A stretch of DNA of 64,000 nt from JAJPJE01 sp963848375 (GTDB lineage: Bacteria; Acidobacteriota; Terriglobia; Terriglobales; Acidobacteriaceae): the NCBI GenBank assembly GCA_963848375.1, contig CAWKDK010000024.1:115680-179679 (forward strand), read 5' to 3'. Positions 44,018-52,303 of this stretch are shown here, piece after piece. The translations under genes were made by a program, and so were the position numbers. The notes below the pieces were generated by a model, which saw only the letters and a list, made by a program, of their open reading frames with translations, was not told the DNA's origin and searched no databases. Position 1 is the first letter of the stretch; each line of letters begins with the position of its first letter.

Positions 44018-44094
44018 GCTTTTGTTTTTGACGTATGTCATGTGGAGAAGCTTGTTCTGACCCTGTCACGTTGTGTGGCCATTGTTCTTACGCC

Positions 44095-44310
44095 TGTCAT
44101 GTTGAGCGACGAGTTGTTCTGATCTTGCGCTTTCGTCATTGTCTGAGCGAGGCCGCATGGCCGAGTCGAAACAGCCCGAACGAGTCCGTCTCGCAGATGC
44201 AGTTTCGAGTCGCCTCTTTTGCGCTGGGTGGGATTCGCAGATTTCCCAATCCGAGCGCCGGCGAGGATCTCTCATGCCGAGCGCAGCGAGGTATCCCTTA
44301 CCCTCTCTCC
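44095..44310. repeat. GTCAT-GAGCG element copies
   Basis: Copies such as CTGTCATGTTGAGCGACGAG (44095) and CTCATGCCGAGCGCAGCGAG (44272), with a partial TCATTGTCTGAGCGAGG between them, match the elements near 25338-25590 and 30390. No protein-coding pattern is evident here. Confidence 0.55.
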
Positions 44311-44490
44311 CAAGCAAGCCGCATCCCCAAAGCTGTCAAGCCCCCGTTTCCGCCCAAATCCCCGCAACCCTCTCAATTCATTAGAGAAATAAACTTCGCG
44401 AAAGTGTCCAGTAGGTACACCTGAATTTGTCACAATAGAGGCAGGGAGATCTGTTCGGGCGGTACGACGTCGCTCGGAGGGTCTTTTTTC

Positions 44491-44519
44491 TAACAACTAA
44501 CGACTAGCAACTAACAACT
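44491..44519. repeat. Period-7 array (TARCRAC)
   Basis: Four successive 7-nt units, TAACAAC, TAACGAC, TAGCAAC and TAACAAC, then TG, with no insertions. Confidence 0.75.
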
Positions 44520-44536
44520 GTCGGCCTCCGGCCGAC

Positions 44537-44633
44537 CTAAGTCCTTTGTTTTGCGGGACGATGGGACTAAGTCCTTTGTTTGCCGGGACGAGCCCTATCC
44601 CATGCCTCTAAGTCCTTTAGAATGCGGGACGAG
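44537..44633. repeat. Three copies of a 25-nt CTAAGTCCTTT element
   Basis: Copies begin at 44537, 44567 and 44608. Each has CTAAGTCCTTT, a variable 4-6 bases, then GCGGGACGA or GCCGGGACGA. Copy spacing is 30 then 41 bases, so the element is repeated with unlike spacers. Confidence 0.8.
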
Positions 44634-44691
44634 GGGGGAGGGGGGTACCCCATGGGACTTCCTTTTTCGGGAAATCTTGGGGCCGGCGCAG

Positions 44692-44763
44692 CTACTGATG
44701 TACCGAATTACTGACGTACTGAAATACCGATCGACTGAAAGACTGACATACTGAAAGACCGAC
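44692..44763. repeat. Period-8 array, nine units, abutting a start codon
   Basis: Nine consecutive 8-nt units with consensus NNACYGAN fill 72 bases without a single length change (first CTACTGAT, last AGACCGAC). The array ends one base before the ATG of the glutathione peroxidase gene at 44765, so that gene's leader and ribosome-binding region consist of the repeat, with no Shine-Dalgarno visible. Confidence 0.85.
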
Positions 44764-44764
44764 C

Positions 44765-45244
44765 ATGCCCTCCATCTACTCCTTCACCGCTGCCCTGAAC
44801 GATGGCCAACCCAAGTCGCTGGCCGACTACCAGGGCAAAGTCCTGCTCATCGTCAACACCGCCAGCCAGTGCGGATTCACTCCCCAATACAAAGGCCTGC
44901 AGGAGATTTACGCCAAGTACCACGTGCGCGGCCTCGAAGTCCTCGGTTTCCCTTGCAATCAGTTCGGACACCAGGAGCCCGGCTCCGACACCGACATCAA
45001 ATCGTTCTGTGATCTAAATTACGGAGTCCAATTCCCCATCTTCAGCAAGATCGACGTCAACGGCGACGCCGCCCATCCGCTCTATAAGTTCCTCAAAGCC
45101 GAGAAATCTGGCCTGCTCGGCCGCGGCATCCGCTGGAACTTCACCAAGTTCCTCATCGACCGCCAAGGCAACGTAGTCAAACGCTACGCGCCGCAAACCC
45201 CGCCCGCCAAACTGGAATCGAGCATTGAGAAATTACTGAAATGA
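44765..45244 (+). CDS. Cytoplasmic glutathione peroxidase-family protein
   Basis: 159 aa, no signal peptide. Catalytic set complete: NTASQCGFTPQYKGL (peroxidatic Cys), FPCNQFGHQEPG (Gln, plus a Cys suited to resolve a disulfide) and IRWNFTKFLIDRQG (Trp/Asn). It reduces peroxides, probably with thioredoxin. It is a paralogue of the exported enzyme at 33720. The leader is an 8-nt tandem array without a recognisable ribosome-binding site, which is odd for a normally expressed gene. Confidence 0.93.
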   Translation: MPSIYSFTAALNDGQPKSLADYQGKVLLIVNTASQCGFTPQYKGLQEIYAKYHVRGLEVLGFPCNQFGHQEPGSDTDIKSFCDLNYGVQFPIFSKIDVNGDAAHPLYKFLKAEKSGLLGRGIRWNFTKFLIDRQGNVVKRYAPQTPPAKLESSIEKLLK

Positions 45245-45253
45245 AAGGTCTTC

Positions 45254-45280
45254 CTCCGCGCTCTCTGCGCCCTCTGCGGG
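45254..45280. repeat. Period-9 array (CTCYGCGNN)
   Basis: Three exact 9-nt units, CTCCGCGCT, CTCTGCGCC and CTCTGCGGG, ten bases after the peroxidase stop. Confidence 0.65.
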
Positions 45281-45400
45281 TGAGGCCGTCGTCAGAACGT
45301 AACTGGCACATCGGTCCCCTATCCGCTATCATCTAAGTAAGTATTCTGAAGCGCCGCGTCTGCGGCCTAAGTCTAACCAGCAAGAGAGGATACGTACTCA

Positions 45401-46498
45401 ATGGCAGTACCCGTGTCGCAGATGTGGACGGTCGCTTCTTACGTCCTGAAGCAGAAGCTGAAGGGACGTAAGCGCTATCCACTCGTCCTCATGCTGGAAC
45501 CGCTTTTCCGCTGCAACCTGGCTTGCGCCGGATGCGGCAAGATCCAGTACCCTGCGCACATCCTCAAGCAGAATCTCTCGCCCGAGCAGTGCTTCAAGGC
45601 CGTTGAAGAATGCGGCGTTCCGCTGGTGAGCATTCCCGGTGGCGAGCCGCTCATGCATCCGCAGATCACTGAGATCGTCGAAGGCCTGGTCGCGCGCAAG
45701 AAATACATTTATCTCTGCACCAACGCTCTGCTGCTGAAGGAAAAGCTGGACCTGTTCAAGCCCAGCAAGTACCTCACCTTTTCCGTTCACATGGACGGAC
45801 AGCGCGAGCATCACGATTTCTCCGTCTGCCGCGAAGGCACCTACGACAAAGCTTACGCAGCCATGAAGGAAGCGCTTCGCCGCGGCTTCCGCGTCACCAC
45901 CAACACCACGCTCTTCGACGGCACCGATCCCAAGAGCGTGCGCGCATTCTTCGACGAGATGATGGAACTCGGCGTCGAAGGCATGATGCTTTCGCCCGGC
46001 TACACCTACGACAAGGCGCCCGACCAGGAACACTTCCTCAGCAAGAAGAAGACTCGCCAGTTGTTCCGCCACATTCTGAGCAATCGCCGCGCGAACTGGC
46101 GCTTCAACCTGAGCCCGCTCTTCCTCGAATATTTAATGGGACGCCGCGATTACGACTGCACGCCCTGGGGAATGCCCGCCTACAACATCTTCGGCTGGCA
46201 GAAACCTTGTTACCTGATGCAGGACGGATACGCCGATTCCTACGCCGAACTGCTGCGCGAGACGCAATGGGAGAACTACGGCGGCCAGAGCGGCAATCCC
46301 AAGTGCGCCAATTGCATGGTGCACAGCGGATATGAAGCCAGCGCCGTGAACGACACCTTCGGATCGCTTGGCGGATTCATCGCCACCGTTCGCGCCACCA
46401 TCTTCAACAAGTATCGCGATCCCGATATCGGTGACGATCAGATGACGCCGAGCCACGGCCCGCTCGTACAGATCAGCACTCCGGCCTCGCAGGCATAA
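45401..46498 (+). CDS. hpnH: Hopanoid biosynthesis radical SAM protein HpnH (adenosylhopane synthase)
   Basis: 365 aa. The radical SAM motif FRCNLACAGCGK (CxxxCxxC) is followed by SIPGGEPLMHPQI. The protein ends with a Cys-containing region (PKCANCMVHSGYEASAV) typical of HpnH. It joins the 5'-deoxyadenosyl radical to hopene, giving adenosylhopane, the first step to C35 hopanoids. The opening MAVPVSQMWTVASYVLKQKL matches the family. RBS AGAGAGGA upstream. A small unknown gene starts three bases after the stop. Confidence 0.94.
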   Translation: MAVPVSQMWTVASYVLKQKLKGRKRYPLVLMLEPLFRCNLACAGCGKIQYPAHILKQNLSPEQCFKAVEECGVPLVSIPGGEPLMHPQITEIVEGLVARKKYIYLCTNALLLKEKLDLFKPSKYLTFSVHMDGQREHHDFSVCREGTYDKAYAAMKEALRRGFRVTTNTTLFDGTDPKSVRAFFDEMMELGVEGMMLSPGYTYDKAPDQEHFLSKKKTRQLFRHILSNRRANWRFNLSPLFLEYLMGRRDYDCTPWGMPAYNIFGWQKPCYLMQDGYADSYAELLRETQWENYGGQSGNPKCANCMVHSGYEASAVNDTFGSLGGFIATVRATIFNKYRDPDIGDDQMTPSHGPLVQISTPASQA

Positions 46499-46501
46499 GC
46501 C

Positions 46502-46915
46502 ATGTCCGAACCGATGCATGTGAATAACGAAGACACTGCGCCCGGATTCGCGCACGAAAATCTCGAAGGCTGGATTCCCGCTCTCGCCACCGACGCCGAA
46601 ATTCGCGAAGCTCTCGAAAAAGCTTTCGACTATCGCGGCGACCTCACGCTGACATTGAAAGACGGCCAGACCGTCGAAGGCTATCTTTTTGATCGCCGCT
46701 GCGAAGGCGACAATCTCTCCGACTGCTACGCGCGCGTGATGCCGAAAGACTCCGTCGAGAAACGCAAGATCCGTTACAACGAGATCGCCGCCGTTGCTTT
46801 CACCGGCAAGGACACCGCCGCCGGCAAAAGCTTCGAAGCCTGGGTCAAGAAGTACAACGAAAAGAAAGCCGCCGGCGAAAAGAACATCGGCATCGACGCC
46901 GACCCGCTGGAATAA
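46502..46915 (+). CDS. Small protein coupled to hpnH, possible Sm-like beta fold
   Basis: 137 aa, soluble and acidic at both ends. Its core (YRGDLTLTLKDGQTVEGYLF, then KRKIRYNEIAAVAFTGKDTA) alternates strands in a pattern like a small Sm-type barrel; this is inference from pattern only. The C-terminus is Lys/Ala-rich helix. It starts three bases after hpnH, so it is co-translated and probably acts in, or regulates, hopanoid synthesis. Family not recognised. Confidence 0.75.
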   Translation: MSEPMHVNNEDTAPGFAHENLEGWIPALATDAEIREALEKAFDYRGDLTLTLKDGQTVEGYLFDRRCEGDNLSDCYARVMPKDSVEKRKIRYNEIAAVAFTGKDTAAGKSFEAWVKKYNEKKAAGEKNIGIDADPLE

Positions 46916-46925
46916 GTGGAAATTC

Positions 46926-46995
46926 GGGTGCCCCACTCGTGCGAGGCAACGAGTGGGAATGGTTGTGTGGCGCGGACATTCCTGTCCGCGCACGC
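46926..46995. repeat. Two hairpin repeats after the hpnH operon
   Basis: GGGTGCCCCACTCGTGCGAG with matching arm ACGAGTGGG (46926-46958) nearly repeats 15310-15342. It is followed by TGGCGCGGACA/TGTCCGCGCA (46966-46990), a member of the GTGGGGC family. Confidence 0.72.
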
Positions 46996-47053
46996 GCGTC
47001 TGTTTGACTTTCTCATCCTGACGGCCCACGATTGTGAAAAGGGATAATCTGTT

Positions 47054-47869
47054 ATGGCGCGAACCGCCAACCCAGTGCAGCTGCAGCTTCAGACCCTCGA
47101 CGCATTCAACTCACATATTCGTAAAGCTGAAACGGAGATGGAGCAAACCCTTCATGGAGAAGGATCGTTCCTTTGGTCTGAAGCTAGCTCGAAAACAATT
47201 GAGCAGCGCCTCAAAGGAGAGATCCCAGCCGAATTCTGGTCTGGCAAAAATCCTGTCGAAGTGCCAGACGGCCTCATTCACGACTGGATCGGTGCGGTAC
47301 TGATTCCAGGCGCAACTTTGGATGACCTTCTCACCGTTATCCAGAATTACGACGACCATAAGAACATCTACAAGCCTGAGGTGATCGACTCAAAGCTCAT
47401 CGCGCACCGCGACAACGATTTCCAAATCTATTTGCGACTCAAGAAGAAGAAGGTCATCACCGTCGTGCTGGATACCTACCACGACGTTCATTATTTTTCT
47501 CTGGATCGCACACGATCGGGGTGCAATTCCTACACGACGCGCATTTCTGAGGTCGAACACGCTGGAACATCGCACGAACAAGTGATGCCGGCGGATACAG
47601 GCTTTGGGTTCCTATGGCGTCTTCATTCCTACTGGCGATTTCAGCAGAGCGAAATTGGCGTCTGTGCCGAATGTCGAGCCATTTCGCTGACCCGTAACAT
47701 TCCCAAAGGTCTTGGCTGGATCATAGAACCGATCATTTACCGGCTTCCCAGAGAATCGTTAATCAACACGCTGCGCGCAACCAGGGACGCAGTGTTATCG
47801 CGTGTTTTACAGGTACGGAAACTGACAGCCGGGAAAGAACACATAGAAGCCCCACTGCATTCCGCATAG
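47054..47869 (+). CDS. SRPBCC/START-like fold protein, unknown ligand
   Basis: 271 aa. The order of elements suggests a helix-grip (SRPBCC) ligand-binding fold: LTVIQNYDDHKNIYKPEVID (as in START-like proteins), alternating strands FQIYLRLKKKKVITVVLDTY, FLWRLHSYWRFQQSEIGVCA, and a long C-terminal helix (RLPRESLINTLRATRDAV). No signal peptide. It follows the hopanoid genes at 140 bases across hairpin repeats, so a lipid ligand is possible but unproven. Confidence 0.7.
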   Translation: MARTANPVQLQLQTLDAFNSHIRKAETEMEQTLHGEGSFLWSEASSKTIEQRLKGEIPAEFWSGKNPVEVPDGLIHDWIGAVLIPGATLDDLLTVIQNYDDHKNIYKPEVIDSKLIAHRDNDFQIYLRLKKKKVITVVLDTYHDVHYFSLDRTRSGCNSYTTRISEVEHAGTSHEQVMPADTGFGFLWRLHSYWRFQQSEIGVCAECRAISLTRNIPKGLGWIIEPIIYRLPRESLINTLRATRDAVLSRVLQVRKLTAGKEHIEAPLHSA

Positions 47870-47918
47870 AGCACTTGGTTCGCGGAGCCTTATTCGATCT
47901 TAAAACGTCAGTCTGGTC

Positions 47919-48131
47919 CTACGCCGCACGAGCGGATTTAGTGCGAACAGATTTAATCGGTCGCGAGACGCTGATCTTCTTCTTCAACGCGGACTTTTTG
48001 TCTGCAGCAGCACGCTCGGCCATCCGATCAATAATGCTGTCAACCGGCTCTCCGCAGAGCTTCGCTACTACACTCAAATACTCATAGTTCAGGTAGGCGA
48101 TGGTGCTTGCGAGTTTGTTTTTCTTAGCCAT
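47919..48131 (-). CDS. Small basic protein, unknown
   Basis: 70 aa, from ATG 48131 (MAKKNKLASTIAYLNYEY). A helical middle (LSVVAKLCGEPVDSIIDRMA) and a strongly basic tail (KKSALKKKISVSRPIKSVRT) suggest nucleic-acid or membrane contact. No family recognised. It is isolated, and convergent with the preceding gene. Confidence 0.5.
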   Translation of the reverse strand: MAKKNKLASTIAYLNYEYLSVVAKLCGEPVDSIIDRMAERAAADKKSALKKKISVSRPIKSVRTKSARAA

Positions 48132-48279
48132 GCATCTATTATCCGCGCTCTTAAAACCCACCGACAGCGCGCGCATAACTATTTCTCTCTTGGACCGTTT
48201 CGGTACTCTTTTACGGCGCCTCTAAGTATCAGATAAATCTGGCCCAGAGGCTCTCATCTGGCAACGGTCGAACTTCGCT

Positions 48280-49875
48280 TCAAGCCTTCGCCGTACTCAC
48301 CGCTCTCTGATTCACCGACTCAGCCGTCTTAATCAGCACCGGCAGAATATCGCTAATCGAAGCGTCGCACTTCCCGCCGAGCGCGTAATAAAGCTTGCGG
48401 TACAGCGGATACAAAGTTTCGTAAACGCCTTGCGCTTCCGCCTCCGGCTTGTAGACCTTGTATTGCGGACACACTCGTTCTTGCGCTTCTTCGATGGTCT
48501 TGAACGTTCCGGCCGCAAGAAATGCGAAGATCGCCGATCCGAGACTCACCACTTTCCCTGCTGGCACGAGAACCGGCTTGCCGAGCACATTTGCGTACAC
48601 CTGGTTCAGCACCGGATTCTGTTGCGGAATTCCTCCACCGTTGATCACGCGCCGAACTTCCACGCCGTGCTCTTCCATGCGCTCAAAGATCACGCGCGTA
48701 TGAAACGCTGTTCCTTCGATGGCCGCAAATAGCTCGTCCTGCGCTGTGCTTTGCAGGTTCCATCCCAGAGTCACGCCGCGCAGATTCGGATTCACCAGCA
48801 CCGTGCGATCGCCGTTGTCCCAGCTCATGCGCAGCAGGCCAGTTTGTCCAGCTTGATACGCTTCCAGTCCTTCGCTGAGTTGCCGCACACTTACGCCCGC
48901 GCGCGAAGCAATCGCATTGAAGATATCGCCAACCGCCGACAATCCCGCTTCGATTCCCGTGTATCGCGGATGCACGCTTCCCGGCACAACGCCGCAAACG
49001 CCAGGAACGAGTTGCTCCGATTCTGTGATCCCAATAATGCACGTCGAAGTGCCGACCACGTTCACCATGTCAGCGATCTGCGCGCCTGCGCCAATCGCGT
49101 CCCAATGCGCATCAAATGCGCCCACCGGAATCGGGATTCCTGGCCTCAATCCCAGCTCTTTCGCCCAATGCTCAGAGAGCTTCCCAGCGATCTGATCGGA
49201 AGTCGCGTACTCGCCATCCAGTTTCCCGCGAACGCCTGCTAGCAGAGGATCGACGCTGACCAGGAATTTCTCCGGCGGCAATCCGCCCAGCGACGCATTC
49301 CACATCCACTTATGGCCCATTGCGCAAATGCTGCGCTTCACCTTCTTCGGATCGGTGATTCCGCACAGCGTCGCGGCTACCATATCGCAATGCTCGAACG
49401 CCGAAGCGAACTGCTCCCGTTTATCTGGATTGTGTCGCAGCCAATGCAGCAGCTTCGAGAATCCCCATTCGCTGGAATAAACGCCGCCGCACCAGCGAAT
49501 CGCTTCCAGCCCCTCGCGATGCGCTGCTTCGGTGATCTCTGCCGCTTCGCCCTTCGCGCGATGATCGCACCATAGGTAATACTCGTTCAGCGGCTGCATG
49601 CTCTGGTCGACTGGAATCACTGACGAGCCTGTCGTATCGAGCGCGATCGCCTCGACTTGGTCGCCGCGCACGCCCGTCTTCTTCAGGACCTCACGGCAAG
49701 CCGTTGCCAGCGCACGCATGTGATCCTCATGTGCTTGCGTCGCGTGCTCCGGATCTTCGCGTTTGCGGTGCAGAGGATATTCGGCGACCGCCGAATCCAG
49801 CAGCCCGCGCTGGCTGTCCACCAGCGAGACGCGGACGCTCAGGGTTCCGAAATCTACTCCCGCAACAATCGCCAT
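48280..49875 (-). CDS. araB: Ribulokinase
   Basis: 531 aa FGGY-family kinase: VAGVDFGTLSVRVSLVDSQRG (ATP/substrate start), LDTTGSSVIPVD, FDAHWDAIGAGAQIADMVNV (catalytic Asp) and the FGGY-like VINGGGIPQQNPVLNQVYAN. It phosphorylates L-ribulose to L-ribulose 5-phosphate. Last gene of araD-araA-araB; its start touches the araA stop at 49875, so they are coupled. Confidence 0.94.
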   Translation of the reverse strand: MAIVAGVDFGTLSVRVSLVDSQRGLLDSAVAEYPLHRKREDPEHATQAHEDHMRALATACREVLKKTGVRGDQVEAIALDTTGSSVIPVDQSMQPLNEYYLWCDHRAKGEAAEITEAAHREGLEAIRWCGGVYSSEWGFSKLLHWLRHNPDKREQFASAFEHCDMVAATLCGITDPKKVKRSICAMGHKWMWNASLGGLPPEKFLVSVDPLLAGVRGKLDGEYATSDQIAGKLSEHWAKELGLRPGIPIPVGAFDAHWDAIGAGAQIADMVNVVGTSTCIIGITESEQLVPGVCGVVPGSVHPRYTGIEAGLSAVGDIFNAIASRAGVSVRQLSEGLEAYQAGQTGLLRMSWDNGDRTVLVNPNLRGVTLGWNLQSTAQDELFAAIEGTAFHTRVIFERMEEHGVEVRRVINGGGIPQQNPVLNQVYANVLGKPVLVPAGKVVSLGSAIFAFLAAGTFKTIEEAQERVCPQYKVYKPEAEAQGVYETLYPLYRKLYYALGGKCDASISDILPVLIKTAESVNQRAVSTAKA

Positions 49876-51304
49876 CAGCAGGCTCCGTTTTCGCAGCCGT
49901 GGTAATACATCTCCCAGCCCAGATACCGCGTCGCCGCTTCGTTCACAGCCGCCCCAACCGTCGACAAGTTCGCTGCCACGTGATGCTCGAATCCGTTTTC
50001 GCAGATGTAGTGCAACAACTTCTGCATCTGCGGAATCTCCACCACTCCTGCGCCGCCAAACGTGTTCAGCGGATCATCCGTAAACGCGCCTTCGCCAACG
50101 TAGCCTCGAACGCGTCCGCCTAGGTCGTCGGTCGAGAAGCGCGCATAGGTCATCTTGCTCGGCTTCACCAGACCAACACAGGTTCCGTACGTATTCTCGA
50201 TTCCCACTGTGCCGGCGATGATCGCCTGGTAGTCCATCTTTACTTCGCGGAAGAAGTGCTTGGGAAGATTCGAGCAGTGGAAACAAACCGCCTTATTCGG
50301 ATCCGAGCCGTAGTTGTTGTTCCAGTCGAGCAGCGCCGAGGGCGTTCCCGACGCCAACCGCAGCGCATGCATGCCGAGCACGCCGCAGATATCCACTTCG
50401 CAGGCGCTCGAAAGCAGCTCATTGCTCATCATGCTCATCACTGTGCAAGGAACGACTCCGAGATTCTCCTCCAGCGACGTCCAGCACTGCACTGCGCTGA
50501 TCGCAACTTCTGTCGACGCCATCCATTGATCGATCACCGCGCCCAGCTTTGCCATCTTCAGCAGCGCCGCCGCCGGCACATTGCTGGAGTCGGCGTATTG
50601 CTTGATCGCCGCCAGCTTCGCCTGCGCGTGGTCGTCACCGTCTTTCATGCGCGCGATGCGGCCCAGCACTTCGGAAAGATCCAGCGTCTCGATGGAGATG
50701 CCATTCGACTCCAGGATCTTCTCGCTGTAGCGAACCGTGTTGAACGCCGTCGGCCGCGCACCAATCGCTCCCACACGCAGATTCCGGAATCCCTTCACCA
50801 CTCGACATACCGCCGAGAACCACTCGAGGTCGCTCGCAAACTCTGGCGAATCGGGCGCTTCCGTGTGCAAAGTGGTGATCGAGTACGGAATCCCATACTG
50901 TTTCAGGTTGTTACATGCGGACATCTTGCCGCAGAAACTGTCGCGGCGCGCGGCAATCGACATCTTCGCCGGTTCATCCGGCGTTGCCTGGATCAGCACC
51001 GGCACTCGCAGATCGGCCAAACGAGCGTATCCGCAATCGCCCGCTCTTCACCGAAGTTCGGCAGCGTCACGATCACTCCGTCAATGCGCTCCCGATTCTT
51101 CTTGAACAGTTCAGCGCAGCGCCGCGATTCCTCTCGCGTTTCAACCGCGCCGTACTTGCTCTCCTCCGGTGTGAGCGCGACCACATCCACGCCCGCGCTC
51201 TCCAGAACGCGGAGCATTTCCTCGCGTCCGCTCTTCGCCAGGTGATCGGGAAAGAAGCCGCGGTTCCCCACAATTAAGCCCATTGTCATCTTTTGTTTGG
51301 TCAT
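49875..51304 (-). pseudogene. araA: L-arabinose isomerase-family protein, one frameshift
   Basis: Two frames make one protein of about 476 aa. The N-terminal frame (MTKQKMTMGLIVGNRGFFPD ... PNFGEERAIADTL) runs to 51021. The C-terminal frame continues LADLRVPVLIQATPDEPAKM to the stop at 49875. One missing base near 51021 (CTC-GTTTGG) separates them; adding it gives DTLRLADLRVPV. The sequence belongs to the L-fucose/L-arabinose isomerase superfamily, and its place between araD and araB supports arabinose to ribulose conversion. Metal-ligand regions (e.g. MSNELLSSACEVDICGVLGM) are intact. Confidence 0.88.
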
Positions 51305-51342
51305 ATGATTTCAGATCGCCTCTTCGATCACTCCTCTGCCCT

Positions 51343-52038
51343 TCACTTCGACTGCCCGTAGTAAGCCTTCGCGCCGTGCTTCCGCAAATAATGCCGGTCA
51401 TGCAGATCGCGCCCAATCGCCGGGGAGTCCTCGTTGATCTGCACGGTCAGATATGCGGTCTGCGCAATCTCTTCGAGGATCACCGCATTGTGTGCCGCGT
51501 CCTTCGCACTCTTCCCCCAGGTGAAGGGACCATGATTCGCCACCAGCACTGCGGGCACCGCCGAGCAATTCTCCTCGCCGACGGTACGAACAATAGCGTG
51601 ACCCGTGTTGGCCTCATACTCGCCTTCGATCTCGTCCCGGTCGAGCACCTCGGTCACCGGCACCGAGCCGTGGAAATAATCGGCGTGTGTTGTCCCAAAG
51701 CATGGAATCGCCTTGCGCGCCTGTGCCCACGCCGTGGCAAATCGCGAATGCGTGTGCGTGACTCCGCCGATGTCGTGAAAAGCCTTATACAAGGTGAGAT
51801 GAGTCGGAAGATCAGACGACGGGCGCAGGCTGCCCTCGACAATCTTGCCCTCCAGATCGGCAATTACCAGATCGGCCGGGGTCATCGTCTCATAGGGAAC
51901 ACCGCTCGGCTTGATGACCACCAAACCCTCGCCGCGATCAATCCCGCTGGCATTTCCGAACGTATAAAGAACTAATCCTCTGCGTACAAGCTCAAGATTG
52001 GCCTCAAGGACCTCTTCCCGAAGAGACTGCAACCGCAT
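51343..52038 (-). CDS. araD: L-ribulose-5-phosphate 4-epimerase
   Basis: 231 aa class-II aldolase fold. Motifs: FGNASGIDRGEGLVVIKPSG, SSDLPTHLTLYKAFHDIGGV, THTHSRFATAWAQA (zinc-binding His pair), CFGTTHADYFHGSVPV and LVANHGPFTWGKS (third zinc ligand). It makes D-xylulose 5-phosphate for the pentose phosphate pathway. Start ATG 52038 has GGGAG six bases upstream. A LacI-type palindrome lies 18 bases upstream, so this gene begins the operon. Confidence 0.95.
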   Translation of the reverse strand: MRLQSLREEVLEANLELVRRGLVLYTFGNASGIDRGEGLVVIKPSGVPYETMTPADLVIADLEGKIVEGSLRPSSDLPTHLTLYKAFHDIGGVTHTHSRFATAWAQARKAIPCFGTTHADYFHGSVPVTEVLDRDEIEGEYEANTGHAIVRTVGEENCSAVPAVLVANHGPFTWGKSAKDAAHNAVILEEIAQTAYLTVQINEDSPAIGRDLHDRHYLRKHGAKAYYGQSK

Positions 52039-52055
52039 AGCGGCTCCCAATGTTA

Positions 52056-52067
52056 GTAATCGTTTAC
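52056..52067. promoter_or_regulatory. LacI/GalR-type operator in front of araDAB
   Basis: GTAATCGTTTAC is a near-palindrome with central CG (GTAAnC-GnTTAC), the core form of LacI/GalR-family operators. It lies between the araD RBS and the likely promoter. No LacI-family gene is in the window, so the regulator would be encoded elsewhere. Confidence 0.55.
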
Positions 52068-52303
52068 TCTGCCGAAAATAGATGGCCGCTTGCCGCTTTG
52101 TCAATTCAGCTGCACAGCTTTACCTTAGGTAGAAGCAGACTCAGCCCTCGCGCCTCCCCCCCACGCACGTATCGCGGCTGCTCACGCGTCACAATCCTCG
52201 GTGATTTGCAGCAGCGACTTCCCCTGTCGCGACGACCTACCATGGTGCACGGTTGAGCGGACCTCCGCGGTCGCGCACGACACTTCTTCGGGAGGGGTGC
52301 CGC

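Noticed and set aside
50256..51245. A 329-residue plus-strand open frame
   Set aside because: It lies opposite araA; its composition (Arg/His-rich) is typical of the reverse strand of a GC-rich gene.
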